From assembly GCF_004363315.1 (NCBI RefSeq), contig NZ_SNYL01000008.1:1-64000 (forward strand): DNA of 64,000 nt, read 5' to 3'. Below are positions 8,412 to 17,187 of the stretch, piece after piece (position 1 is the first letter of the stretch; each line of letters opens with the position of its first letter). Made by a program: the position numbers and the translations under genes. The DNA comes from Tepidicella xavieri. GTDB lineage: Bacteria > Pseudomonadota > Gammaproteobacteria > Burkholderiales > Burkholderiaceae_C. Under the pieces are notes generated by a model. That model was not told the DNA's origin, did no database searches, and saw only the letters and a list, made by a program, of their open reading frames with translations.

Positions 8412-8492
8412 CCCCCGCGCCGCTTGTGGCGGCACCCCCCAAGGGGGGCGAACCCAGCGGCCCGGCCCAGCCGGTTCCGCGGGTTCCCTGAA
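8412..8492. repeat. Comamonad-type intergenic hairpin element
   Basis: Between etfB and etfA there is a GC-rich block with two strong hairpins: CCCCCC-AA-GGGGGG (8435-8448) and GCGG..CCGG CCCAG CCGG..CCGC (8457-8480). The layout and wording of this element, a C-run/G-run hairpin followed by an AGCGGCCCGG...CCGGTTCCGCGG unit, resemble a repeat I know from many intergenic positions in Acidovorax and relatives. No second copy is visible in this window, so the repeat status rests on recollection. It may attenuate or stabilise the etfBA message. Confidence 0.5.
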
Positions 8493-8527
8493 AAACACCC
8501 CATCCCAAGCATTTGAGGTATTCCATC

Positions 8528-9460
8528 ATGAGCATTCTCGTCATTGCCGAACACGACAACGCCAGCTTGAAGGGCGCCACGCTCAACACCGTCACCGCCG
8601 CCGCCCGCATCGGCGGTGAGGTGCACGTGCTGGTCGCAGGCCACAACGCCGCCGCTGCCGCCCAGGCCGCGGCCCAGATCGCGGGCGTGGCCAAGGTCAT
8701 CCATGCCGACGGTGATTCCCTGGCCCACGGTTTGGCCGAAAACGTCGCCGCCCAGGTGTTGGCCATCGCGGCTGGCTACACCCACATCCTGTTCCCGGCC
8801 ACCGCCAGCGGCAAGAACGTGGCCCCGCGCGTGGCCGCCAAGCTCGACGTGGCGCAGATCAGCGACATCACCCAGGTCGTCAGCGCCGATACCTTCGAGC
8901 GCCCGATCTACGCGGGCAACGCGATGGCCACCGTGCAAAGCGCCGATCCGATCAAGGTCATCACCGTGCGCGGCACCGCATTCGATGCAGCGGCCTCAAG
9001 CGGTGGCAGCGCGGCCATCGAAACCGTGCCTGCCGTGGCCGACAGCGGCAAGAGCGCCTACGTGGGCAGCGAGCTGGCCAAGAGCGACCGTCCCGAACTG
9101 ACGGCGGCCAAGGTCATCGTCTCTGGCGGCCGGGCGCTGGGCAGCGCCGAGAAGTTCGACGAAGTCATCACGCCGTTGGCCGACAAGCTGGGCGCGGCCA
9201 TCGGCGCCTCGCGTGCGGCGGTGGATGCGGGCTACGCCCCGAACGACCTGCAAGTGGGGCAGACCGGCAAGATCGTGGCGCCGCAACTCTACATCGCCTG
9301 CGGCATCAGCGGGGCCATTCAGCACCTGGCGGGCATGAAGGACTCCAAAGTCATCGTGGCCATCAACAAAGACCCCGAAGCGCCCATCTTCAGCGTGGCT
9401 GACTACGGGCTGGAGGCCGACCTGTTCCAGGCCGTGCCTGAGCTGACCAAGGCGCTCTGA
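8528..9460 (+). CDS. etfA: Electron transfer flavoprotein alpha subunit
   Basis: 310-residue alpha subunit, partner of EtfB and holder of the FAD. The N-terminal domain begins [22 protein letters not shown]. The C-terminal FAD domain has the conserved run [71 protein letters not shown], with GASRAAVD and QVGQTG contacting the cofactor, then [20 protein letters not shown] at the end. The start at 8528 was chosen over an in-frame start five codons upstream because it matches the family N-terminus. A terminator hairpin follows the stop. Confidence 0.97.
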   Translation: MSILVIAEHDNASLKGATLNTVTAAARIGGEVHVLVAGHNAAAAAQAAAQIAGVAKVIHADGDSLAHGLAENVAAQVLAIAAGYTHILFPATASGKNVAPRVAAKLDVAQISDITQVVSADTFERPIYAGNAMATVQSADPIKVITVRGTAFDAAASSGGSAAIETVPAVADSGKSAYVGSELAKSDRPELTAAKVIVSGGRALGSAEKFDEVITPLADKLGAAIGASRAAVDAGYAPNDLQVGQTGKIVAPQLYIACGISGAIQHLAGMKDSKVIVAINKDPEAPIFSVADYGLEADLFQAVPELTKAL

Positions 9461-9475
9461 ATCCCATCCCACGGC

Positions 9476-9502
9476 AAGGGCATCGTTTTCGATGCCCTTT
9501 TC
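9476..9502 (+). terminator. Intrinsic terminator after etfA
   Basis: AAGGGCATCG (9476-9485), loop TTTT, then the exact complement CGATGCCCTT and a short T-rich tail. It should end or reduce transcription from etfBA before the acyl-CoA dehydrogenase gene, whose start is only 26 bases further, so that gene may depend on read-through. Confidence 0.65.
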
Positions 9503-9527
9503 GCATGCCCACCCGGAGACAAACCCC

Positions 9528-11318
9528 ATGACTTACAAAGCCCCCGTCAAGGACATGCTGTTCAACATGCAGCACCTCGCCCAGTTGGAGCAGGTGGCGC
9601 AGTTGCCCGGCTTTGAAGACGCCGGCCTGGAGACTGCCCAGGCCGTGCTGGACGAATGCGCCAAGCTCAACGAGGACGTGATTGCCCCGCTGAACTGGGA
9701 AGGCGACAAGAACCCCTCCTGGTTCAAGGATGGCCAGGTCACCACCACGCCCGGCTTCAAGCAGGCATTCCGGCAGTTTGCCGAAGGCGGTTGGCAGGGC
9801 TTGCAGCATCCGGCGGATTTTGGTGGTCAGGGCTTGCCCAAGACGATCGGGGCGGCGTGCACCGAAATCCTCAACAGCGCCAACCTGAGCTTTGCGCTGT
9901 GCCCGCTGCTGACCGATGGCGCCATCGAAGCGTTGCTGACCGCTGGCAACGACGCGCAGAAAGCCACGTACATCCCGAAAATGATTTCGGGCGAGTGGAC
10001 GGGCACCATGAACCTCACCGAGCCGCAGGCCGGCTCCGACCTGGCCTTGGTGCGCACCCGCGCCGAACCGCAGCCCGATGGCACTTACAAGATTTTTGGC
10101 ACCAAGATCTTCATCACCTACGGCGAGCACGACATGGCCGAAAACATCGTGCACCTGGTGCTGGCGCGGGTGACGGGAGCGCCCGAAGGGGTCAAGGGGA
10201 TCAGCCTGTTCATCGTGCCCAAGTTCCTGGTCAATGCCGATGGCAGCCTGGGCGCGCGCAACGACGTGCACTGCGTCAGCATCGAGCACAAAATGGGCAT
10301 CAAGGCCAGCCCGACCGCCGTGTTGCAGTATGGCGACCACGGCGGGGCCATCGGCTACCTGGTGGGCGAGGAAAACCGTGGCCTGGAATACATGTTCATC
10401 ATGATGAACGCGGCCCGTTACGCCGTGGGCGTGCAGGGCATCGCCGTGGCCGAGCGGGCTTACCAAAAAGCCGTGCAATACGCGCGCGACCGCATCCAGA
10501 GCCGCCCGGTCGATGGCTCCATGAACACGGCCGCGTCCATCATCCACCATCCGGATGTCAAGCGCATGCTCATGACCATGCGTGCCTTGACCGAAGGTTG
10601 CCGGGCCATGGCCAGCGTGGCGGCTGCGGCTTACGACGCGGCGCATCACCACCCCGACCCGCAGGCCCGCAAGCAGAACCAAGCCTTCTACGAGTTCATG
10701 GTTCCGTTGGTCAAAGGCTACAGCACCGAGATGAGCCTCGAAGTCACCAGCCTGGGCGTGCAGGTGCATGGCGGCATGGGCTTCATCGAAGAAACCGGTG
10801 CCGCGCAGTACTACCGCGATGCCAAGATCCTGACCATCTACGAAGGCACCACCGCCATCCAGGCCAACGACCTGGTGGGCCGCAAGACGGCACGCGACGG
10901 CGGGCAGACCGCCAAGGCGATTGCCCAGCAGATCGAGGCCACCGAGGCCGAGCTGCAAGCCAGCGGCAGCGCCCATGCCCTGGCCGTGCGCAAGCGCCTG
11001 CAGGCCGCCCGCGCAGCCTTCCTCAGCGTGGTGGATTTCATCGCCGGCCATGCCAAGGCCGACCCGAACGCCATTTACGCCGGCAGCGTCAACTACCTGA
11101 TGTTGGCGGGCAACCTGATGGCGGGCTGGCAGATGGCGCGTGCGCTGCTGGCCGCCGAGCGCCAGCTGGCCGCCGGCGAGGATCCGGCCTTCATGCAGGC
11201 CAAAATCACCACGGCCCGGTTCTATGCCGATCACATCCTGACCCGCATTCCTGGCTGGCGCGACGCCATCGTCGAAGGCGCGGTGGGCGTCACGGGCATG
11301 GCGCTCGACGCGTTCTGA
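9528..11318 (+). CDS. Acyl-CoA dehydrogenase, long form (DmdC-like)
   Basis: 596-residue flavoprotein of the extended acyl-CoA dehydrogenase subgroup, which carries a C-terminal extra domain after the usual 380-residue fold and includes 3-methylmercaptopropionyl-CoA dehydrogenase (DmdC). Recognisable parts are the FAD-binding MNLTEPQAGSDLALVRTRA (about residue 155), VHGGMGFIEETGAAQYYRDAKILTIYEGTTAIQANDLVGRK (about residue 415-455), and the extra domain up to the end. The substrate cannot be assigned; other members act on medium or long acyl-CoAs. It sits directly behind etfBA, which would accept its electrons. The ATG is preceded by CCCGGAGAC. Confidence 0.92.
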   Translation: MTYKAPVKDMLFNMQHLAQLEQVAQLPGFEDAGLETAQAVLDECAKLNEDVIAPLNWEGDKNPSWFKDGQVTTTPGFKQAFRQFAEGGWQGLQHPADFGGQGLPKTIGAACTEILNSANLSFALCPLLTDGAIEALLTAGNDAQKATYIPKMISGEWTGTMNLTEPQAGSDLALVRTRAEPQPDGTYKIFGTKIFITYGEHDMAENIVHLVLARVTGAPEGVKGISLFIVPKFLVNADGSLGARNDVHCVSIEHKMGIKASPTAVLQYGDHGGAIGYLVGEENRGLEYMFIMMNAARYAVGVQGIAVAERAYQKAVQYARDRIQSRPVDGSMNTAASIIHHPDVKRMLMTMRALTEGCRAMASVAAAAYDAAHHHPDPQARKQNQAFYEFMVPLVKGYSTEMSLEVTSLGVQVHGGMGFIEETGAAQYYRDAKILTIYEGTTAIQANDLVGRKTARDGGQTAKAIAQQIEATEAELQASGSAHALAVRKRLQAARAAFLSVVDFIAGHAKADPNAIYAGSVNYLMLAGNLMAGWQMARALLAAERQLAAGEDPAFMQAKITTARFYADHILTRIPGWRDAIVEGAVGVTGMALDAF

Positions 11319-11412
11319 GTCGCGACGGTCTTTCCGCGCTGCCCCATGCCTGGTGAGGTGCTCACCGGGCAGGGGGCATGCCGCCTCCTTTCCTACGCCT
11401 GGAGATTGTTTC

Positions 11413-12366
11413 ATGTCCACATTGCCCCCCGTGTTGCAGCGCGTGTCGTTTCCGGTGATTGGCTCGCCGCTGTTCATCATCAGCAACCCCAAACTGGTGA
11501 TTGCCCAGTGCAAGGCAGGCATCGTCGGCTCCATGCCGGCGCTCAATGCCCGTCCGGCGTCCCAACTCGACGAGTGGCTGGCCGAAATCACCGAGGCGCT
11601 CGATGCACACAATCGGGCCCATCCGGACCAGCCGGCCGCGCCGTTTGCGATCAATCAGATCGTCCACAAAAGCAATGACCGCCTGGAGCACGACATGGCG
11701 CTGTGCGCCAAGTACAAAGTGCCCATCATCATCACCAGCCTGGGCGCGCGCGAAGATGTGAACCAGGCCGTCCACGGCTGGGGCGGCGTGGTGCTGCACG
11801 ACATCATCAACAACACCTTTGCCCACAAAGCCATCGACAAAGGGGCCGACGGCTTGATTGCCGTGGCCGCTGGGGCCGGTGGCCATGCGGGCACCAAGAG
11901 CCCCTTTGCCCTGGTGCAGGAAATTCGGCAGTGGTTCGACGGGCCGTTGGCACTGTCGGGCGCCATCGCCACGGGCGGGGCCATTCTGGCGGCCCAGGCC
12001 ATGGGGGCGGATTTCGCCTATATCGGCTCGGCCTTCATTGCGACCGATGAAGCCCGCGCCAGCGACGCCTACAAACAGGCCATCGTCGAGGGCACGTCGG
12101 ACGACATCGTTTACAGCAACCTGTTCACGGGGGTGCATGGCAACTACTTGAAGGCTTCCATTCGCGCGGCGGGGCTCGATCCGGACAATCTGCCCGAGAG
12201 CGATCCGAGCAAGATGAGCTTTGGCAGTGGCACGGCCAAAGCCTGGAAGGACATCTGGGGCAGCGGGCAGGGGATCGGCGTGGTCGATGCCGTGGTGCCG
12301 GCAGCCGAGCGCATCGAACGCCTCAAGCGCGAATATGCCCAGGCGCGTGCTCGCCTGGCCCTGTAA
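11413..12366 (+). CDS. Nitronate monooxygenase / 2-nitropropane dioxygenase family
   Basis: 317-residue FMN-dependent TIM-barrel protein. Typical features are LIAVAAGAGGHAGTKSPFALVQEIR (phosphate and FMN binding, residues 155-180), ALSGAIATGGAILAAQAMGADFAYIGSAFIATDEA (about 190-220) and the N-terminal SFPVIGSPLFIISNPKLVIAQCKAGIVGSMPALNAR. Proteins like this oxidise nitronates such as propionate 3-nitronate, or act as enoyl reductases in unrelated pathways. The start at 11413 fits family starts; upstream codons have no similarity. It follows the acyl-CoA dehydrogenase by 94 bases on the same strand and converges on the GGDEF gene 9 bases downstream. Confidence 0.9.
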   Translation: MSTLPPVLQRVSFPVIGSPLFIISNPKLVIAQCKAGIVGSMPALNARPASQLDEWLAEITEALDAHNRAHPDQPAAPFAINQIVHKSNDRLEHDMALCAKYKVPIIITSLGAREDVNQAVHGWGGVVLHDIINNTFAHKAIDKGADGLIAVAAGAGGHAGTKSPFALVQEIRQWFDGPLALSGAIATGGAILAAQAMGADFAYIGSAFIATDEARASDAYKQAIVEGTSDDIVYSNLFTGVHGNYLKASIRAAGLDPDNLPESDPSKMSFGSGTAKAWKDIWGSGQGIGVVDAVVPAAERIERLKREYAQARARLAL

Positions 12367-12375
12367 GCCGCGTGT

Positions 12376-14406
12376 TCAGCCGGTGGATGGGCCTTCTGAC
12401 GCGCCCGCCACGTACACCTTGCGTAAGGGGTCGGCCTTGGCCCGGTACATGGCGGCGTCGGCGCTGCGGATGAGGTCATCCACCGTCTCGCCACCCTCCG
12501 GGTAGGTGACGATGCCGATGCTGGCGCTCAGCGTCATCCGCTGGCCGGCCACCTCATAAGGCATCTCGATGGCCTGAAGCAACTTTTCGGCCAGGCGCAG
12601 CAAGCCTTCGGTGCTGTGGTGATCGGGCATGAGCACCACGAACTCGTCGCCACCTTGGCGGCAGATGAGGTCAGACTCGCGCAGCCGCTCACTGAGCCGG
12701 CGGGCCACTTCGATCAGGACCGCATCGCCCGCTTCGTGGCCGAACTGGTCGTTGATGGGTTTGAAGCGGTCCAGGTCGATGAACAGGATGGCAGGCCGGT
12801 GCCCGTAGCGCTGGGCGCCTTGCAATTCGATGGCGGCGCGTTCGACCAGCATGGCGCGGTTGGGCAGGCCCGTGAGGTAGTCGTGATGGGCGAGCCGGCG
12901 GATGTTTTCCTGGGCCTTGTGCTGTTCGGTGATGTCCTGAAACAGGCCGATGTAGTTTTGTATGGTGCCGTGTTCGTCCCGCACGGTGGTGATCGACAGG
13001 CGCATGGGGTAGAGGCTGCCGTCCTTGCGGCGGCTTTCCAGTTCGTCTTCCCAGGTGCCCTGCTGCTCCAGCGCCTGCCAGACGGCTTTGAGAGACCCGT
13101 TGCGCAAGGGGCGCAGATCCATCAGCCGGGTGGAGGCGCCCACGGCCTCGTCCGGGCTGTAGCCAGTGATGCGGGTGAATGCCGGGTTGACGGAGACGAT
13201 GCGCCGCCGGGCGTTGGTGGCGACGATGCCCAGGGGGCTGGCGTCCATCACCGTGCCGGCGAGCCGCAAGGCGGCTTGGCTTTCGGCCAGTTGGCGCTGC
13301 GTGCGAACACTCTGCTCCAAGGCGCTTTGGATCAGGCGATGGCTGCGCAGCAGTACGTGGGCCAGCAGCGCCAGCAGCACGGTGAGCAAACCGCCCGCCC
13401 AGAGAATGCCGATGCTGCGCTCATCGCCGTCCCACAGAGGGGTGTCTGGCGCAGGGTGGATTTCGATGTGCCACGGCGTGCCGTGCAGCATCAAGGTGCG
13501 GGTGAACGACAGACCGGATTCGCTGCTGCCGGCCGGCAGATCGTCATAGAGCAGGGCGTCGGCATCGGCGGTTGAGGCGGCAAATATGCGCAGCCCAAAG
13601 TGCCGGCGCATCGCCGGGAATTCGCTTTCCAGGAAAGCGGTGAACAAATCGTGTGCGCGGATGGGTGAATACGCCCAGCCAACGAGCTGCGCCCAGCGTC
13701 CGGCGCTCGTGGCAGGAGGAGGGCCTTTTTGATAGATAGGAAGATAGATCAGAAAACCGGGCTGGGGGGCTTCTTCGGTTTCCTGCACCAGCGTGACGCG
13801 GCCGCTGAAGCTGGGCTCGCCGGTTTCCACCGCCCGGCGCATGGCCTGCTGGCGAATGGGTTCAGAAAACATGTCGAAGCCAAAGGCCCGCTGGTTGCGC
13901 CAGTCAAACGGTTCGATGAAGACGATGGCGCTCTGGTGCGCCGCATCGACCTTCAAGGGATGGACCCGAAATTGGGGGAAGCCTTCGGCCCGAATGGCGG
14001 CTTCCAGCCGGGGAATGTCCGGCGTGGCCACCCATTGGCTGAACCCGACGCCTTGGATGCCGGGGTAGTGGACATCAAGCCGCAGGGTTTCGACGTAGGC
14101 GCGGAATTCGCCCCGCTCCACCAAGCCGCTGGCGGCAAACAGGCCCGTGACGCCATGCAGCACGTCCACATTCGCTTGCAAGCGCCTTTCCAGCCGGAAA
14201 ACCACTTCGCGCGCCTGCATCTCGAAGCGGGCGCGCGCCAACTCCTGTTGGCGTTTGTCCATGCCGGCGTGTTGCAGCCATGTCAGCCACAGTCCGATGC
14301 ACAGAATGAGCAGGGGCAGCCAACGCAGACGGTGGGTGAAGGAAATGGCCTCGACCATCGGCGGGCCGGTGTTGGCATTTGCGGTGGATGGCCTGAGTGG
14401 GCTCAT
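12376..14406 (-). CDS. CHASE-PAS-GGDEF diguanylate cyclase
   Basis: 676-residue membrane sensor. An N-terminal helix (LRWLPLLILCIGLWLTWLQHA, about residues 27-47) and a second one near residue 325 (IGILWAGGLLTVLLALLAHVLL) bracket an extracytoplasmic CHASE domain (GVGFSQWVATPDIPRLEAAIRAEG, FIEPFDWRNQRAFGFDMFSEP). A PAS domain with a PAC tail follows (AGTVMDASPLGIVATNARRRIVSVNPAF to about residue 500), then a GGDEF domain. The active-site loop is intact (RQGGDEFVVLMPD) and an inhibitory RxxD site, RESD, lies five residues before it, so it should make cyclic di-GMP with product inhibition. No EAL domain. Ligand unknown. Nothing in the neighbourhood indicates its output. Confidence 0.95.
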   Translation of the reverse strand: MSPLRPSTANANTGPPMVEAISFTHRLRWLPLLILCIGLWLTWLQHAGMDKRQQELARARFEMQAREVVFRLERRLQANVDVLHGVTGLFAASGLVERGEFRAYVETLRLDVHYPGIQGVGFSQWVATPDIPRLEAAIRAEGFPQFRVHPLKVDAAHQSAIVFIEPFDWRNQRAFGFDMFSEPIRQQAMRRAVETGEPSFSGRVTLVQETEEAPQPGFLIYLPIYQKGPPPATSAGRWAQLVGWAYSPIRAHDLFTAFLESEFPAMRRHFGLRIFAASTADADALLYDDLPAGSSESGLSFTRTLMLHGTPWHIEIHPAPDTPLWDGDERSIGILWAGGLLTVLLALLAHVLLRSHRLIQSALEQSVRTQRQLAESQAALRLAGTVMDASPLGIVATNARRRIVSVNPAFTRITGYSPDEAVGASTRLMDLRPLRNGSLKAVWQALEQQGTWEDELESRRKDGSLYPMRLSITTVRDEHGTIQNYIGLFQDITEQHKAQENIRRLAHHDYLTGLPNRAMLVERAAIELQGAQRYGHRPAILFIDLDRFKPINDQFGHEAGDAVLIEVARRLSERLRESDLICRQGGDEFVVLMPDHHSTEGLLRLAEKLLQAIEMPYEVAGQRMTLSASIGIVTYPEGGETVDDLIRSADAAMYRAKADPLRKVYVAGASEGPSTG

Positions 14407-14415
14407 GCACGCATG

Positions 14416-15420
14416 TTATCGCTTTTCAACGATGGACTGATGAAGCAAAGGTGCCAATTCTTCGAGAAGGTGCGAGGTGGTGGCCGCTGCATCGCAAGGC
14501 CAAGCGCGTCGGTGGGGCATGCCGCGCAGCCAGGTGAGCTGCCGCTTGGCGAGCTGGCGCGTGGCAAAGATGCCGCGCTCGCGCATGGCCTGCCAATGCT
14601 CGGGCGCCCAGTCTGTGGTCGGCCCGGGATGGGCATCCAGCGCTTCCCACACCTGCCGGTAGCCGACGCAACGCATGGCAGGGTGGTTCAGGGTGAGGTC
14701 GCCGCGCTGGCGCAGACGCTGCACCTCTTCGACGAGACCTTGCGACAGCATCGCATCGAAACGCTGGGCGATGCGCTCATGCAGCCAGGCGCGCTGCGTC
14801 GGCTCCAGCGTCCACAGGGCGCCGGTCAGCCCATCGATCGTGTAGGCGGCAGCCGGGGGGGCGTCGGTGGGCTGTCGGCGGTGGAAGGCCGAAATCGGCC
14901 GCCCCGTGGCCCGAAACACTTCCAGCGCGCGTGAAATGCGCTGAGCGTCGTGGGGGGCGAGGCGGCGTGCGGTCTCAGGGTCTACCTGGGCGAGTTCGGC
15001 ATGCAGCGCTGGCCAGCCCTGTGTCTGGGCTTGCTGCTCGATGGCTTGGCGCAACGCGGGCTGGGCCGGTGGCATGTCGTCCAAGCCCTCGAACAGCGCT
15101 TTGAAATAGAGCATGGTGCCTCCCACCAGCAGGGGCAGCCGCCCGCGGGCGCGGATGTCGTGGACCAGGCGGCGAGCGTCTCGGACGAACTCGGCGGCGC
15201 TGTAGGCTTGGGCGGGGTCGCGGATGTCGATGAGGTGATGCGGCGCTAGCGCCTGTTCGGCCGCCGTCGGCTTGGCGGTGCCAATGTCCATGCCGCGGTA
15301 CACCAGCGCCGAATCGACGCTGATGATTTCGGCCGGCCAGCGCTGGGCAATCGCCAGTGCCAGCGCCGTCTTGCCCGAAGCGGTTGGGCCGGCAATGGCC
15401 AGCCAGCGCAGGGGGGTCAT
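14416..15420 (-). CDS. miaA: tRNA dimethylallyltransferase
   Basis: 334-residue enzyme that transfers a dimethylallyl group to A37 of tRNAs reading UNN codons. The P-loop is [16 protein letters not shown] (residues 10-25), followed by [39 protein letters not shown] and [23 protein letters not shown], all MiaA signatures; the C-terminal part has [13 protein letters not shown] and [18 protein letters not shown]. The ATG at 15420 overlaps the stop of the MFS gene by four bases (ATGA), giving coupled translation. A frame that extends far upstream overlaps the transporter and is rejected. Confidence 0.97.
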   Translation of the reverse strand: MTPLRWLAIAGPTASGKTALALAIAQRWPAEIISVDSALVYRGMDIGTAKPTAAEQALAPHHLIDIRDPAQAYSAAEFVRDARRLVHDIRARGRLPLLVGGTMLYFKALFEGLDDMPPAQPALRQAIEQQAQTQGWPALHAELAQVDPETARRLAPHDAQRISRALEVFRATGRPISAFHRRQPTDAPPAAAYTIDGLTGALWTLEPTQRAWLHERIAQRFDAMLSQGLVEEVQRLRQRGDLTLNHPAMRCVGYRQVWEALDAHPGPTTDWAPEHWQAMRERGIFATRQLAKRQLTWLRGMPHRRAWPCDAAATTSHLLEELAPLLHQSIVEKR

Positions 15421-16676
15421 GGCGTGGCAGACGTTTGGGCGCGTTGCGGCGGCTGGCGCAGTTCGCCATAGCGCTGCACCAGGGTCCAGGCGATCGCGGC
15501 GATCACCACGCTCCAGAACCACAGTCCGTTGGTCAGCGGCAGTACTGTCGCGCCTTCGGTACCGGCTGGCATGCGCGCGCCCAGCCATTGCCCCATGGTG
15601 AAGGCGACGACCATCATCAGAAAGCCGCTCAAGGCCGATGCCGTGCCGGCCGACTGGGGAAACGGCGAGACGGCGCCGCTCTGGCCGCAGGGCTGATGCA
15701 CGCCATGCGCCAGAATGAACAGGTAGTAGGGCAGCATGATGGCCCAGGTGTGGTGCCAGCCCAACCAGCCGAACACACCGACCAAGGTGCCGCCGGTCAG
15801 CGTGAAGCCGGCGGCCACGGCCACCGTGCGCCGCACACCCAACCGGGGGATGAGGCGTCGGCAGACGATGGTGCCCAGGATGTAGACGAACGACATCGAA
15901 AACATCAACAGGCCATAGTGTGTCTTGCTCAGCCCCAGGGCGTTGATGAACACGAACGAGGAGGTGGCCAGAAAAGTGAACAACCCGCCGTAGGAGGCCG
16001 TGGCCAGCAGCGCGAAGGTCCAGAACGTGGGGTGGCGCAGGATGCGGCTCCACGTGACGGCCATCTCGCCCAGGTGCAGGGGCTGGCGGCGCTCGACGGG
16101 CAGGGTTTCTTCAAAACGCCAGGCCAGCAAGGCCAGTGTGGCCGCGCCAAAGACGGCCAGCGCGCCCAGGGCAGCTCGCCAGCCGAGCCAGTCCGACAGC
16201 AGTCCCCCCAGTGGGGCGCTGATGCAGGCCAGCACACCCAGGCCCGACAGCCCTTTGGACATCATGCGGGCCCCTTCGGTGGGCGCGTACAGGTCGCGCA
16301 CGATGGCGCGAGCGCACATCACCCCGGCCCCCATGGCCGCGCCTTGCACGGCCCGCCACAGCACCAGTTGCTCCATGCTGGCGGAAAACACGCTGCCCAC
16401 CGAGGCCAGGGCAAATGCGCCCATGCCCCACAGCAGAATGGGCCGGCGGCCGAAGCGGTCCGACAATGGCCCCCAGACGAGTTGCGACAGACCAAACGCC
16501 AACAAGAGGGCGGTGAGGGTAAGCTGGGCCTGGTGCATCGAGGCGCCAAAACCCTGGGTGAGCGCCGGCAGGGCGGGCAGGTACAGATCGGTGGCTATGG
16601 GCTGGGCGCCGAGCAGCAGCGACAACACCAGCACCACCACGCCGGTTGACATGGAAGGACGCGCAGGAAGAGTCAT
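15417..16676 (-). CDS. MFS exporter, Bcr/CflA family
   Basis: 419-residue transporter with about 12 hydrophobic helices. The family is indicated by [61 protein letters not shown] near the N-terminus, which includes the Asp-x-Tyr-x-Pro motif of helix 1 and motif A ([11 protein letters not shown]) between helices 2 and 3. Bcr/CflA proteins export drugs such as bicyclomycin and chloramphenicol, or small metabolites like cysteine; no substrate is implied by the neighbours. The ATG at 16676 is used; another in-frame ATG eight codons later is possible. The stop overlaps the miaA start. Confidence 0.92.
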   Translation of the reverse strand: MTLPARPSMSTGVVVLVLSLLLGAQPIATDLYLPALPALTQGFGASMHQAQLTLTALLLAFGLSQLVWGPLSDRFGRRPILLWGMGAFALASVGSVFSASMEQLVLWRAVQGAAMGAGVMCARAIVRDLYAPTEGARMMSKGLSGLGVLACISAPLGGLLSDWLGWRAALGALAVFGAATLALLAWRFEETLPVERRQPLHLGEMAVTWSRILRHPTFWTFALLATASYGGLFTFLATSSFVFINALGLSKTHYGLLMFSMSFVYILGTIVCRRLIPRLGVRRTVAVAAGFTLTGGTLVGVFGWLGWHHTWAIMLPYYLFILAHGVHQPCGQSGAVSPFPQSAGTASALSGFLMMVVAFTMGQWLGARMPAGTEGATVLPLTNGLWFWSVVIAAIAWTLVQRYGELRQPPQRAQTSATP

Positions 16677-16774
16677 TGCCGCGAGCGTACCAGAACGGGC
16701 CGCGGCTTGCGGAGGCGCGACCGGTTGCGTGCACAATGGCTGTCGTCATCACCCATACAGAGAGGAGACCTGCC

Positions 16775-17179
16775 ATGACGCCCAGCGTGTTCACTCGCAT
16801 CATCCGGCGCGAGATCCCGGCGGCCATCGTCTATGAAGACGATCTCGTGATCGCTTTCATGGATGCGGGGCAGTGCAACCCGGGTCATGTGCTGGTGGCG
16901 CCCAAGCAGCAGGTGGAGACGCTGCTGGAACTGGATGAGGACGTGGTGGCCCACTTGTTCCGCATCGTCTCGCGCGTGGCCAGGGCGGTGCAGGCGGCCT
17001 TCGAGCCGGCAGGCATGACGCTGCTGCAGGCCAACAAGCCGGCCGGCTGGCAGACGGTGCCCCACATGCATGTGCACGTGCTGCCGCGCCATGAGGGCGA
17101 TGGCGTGGGGCTGGTGTGGCCGCGCAAGGACCCGCCGCTGGAGACCTTGCAGGCCTATGCGGCCCGCATTCACCTGTAA
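16775..17179 (+). CDS. HIT-family nucleotide hydrolase
   Basis: 134-residue protein of the histidine triad superfamily, HinT/Fhit-like. The catalytic motif is VPHMHVHVLPRH, with His97, His99 and His101. Upstream elements FTRIIRREIPAAIVYEDDLVIAFMDAGQCNPGHVLVAPKQQVETLLEL are standard for the family. Such enzymes hydrolyse nucleoside phosphoramidates or dinucleoside polyphosphates. The start at 16775 has an AGAGGAG ribosome binding site 7 bases upstream. It faces gdhA tail to tail with 8 bases between stops. Confidence 0.93.
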   Translation: MTPSVFTRIIRREIPAAIVYEDDLVIAFMDAGQCNPGHVLVAPKQQVETLLELDEDVVAHLFRIVSRVARAVQAAFEPAGMTLLQANKPAGWQTVPHMHVHVLPRHEGDGVGLVWPRKDPPLETLQAYAARIHL

Positions 17180-17187
17180 GCCCGCGC

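Noticed and set aside
9390-11654. Minus-strand frame of 754 codons opposite the acyl-CoA dehydrogenase
   Set aside because: Composition is typical of a shadow frame and the plus strand encodes a well-conserved enzyme throughout.
15421-16053. N-terminal extension of MiaA
   Set aside because: The extra codons lie over the MFS transporter in another frame; the P-loop-containing start at 15420 is standard.
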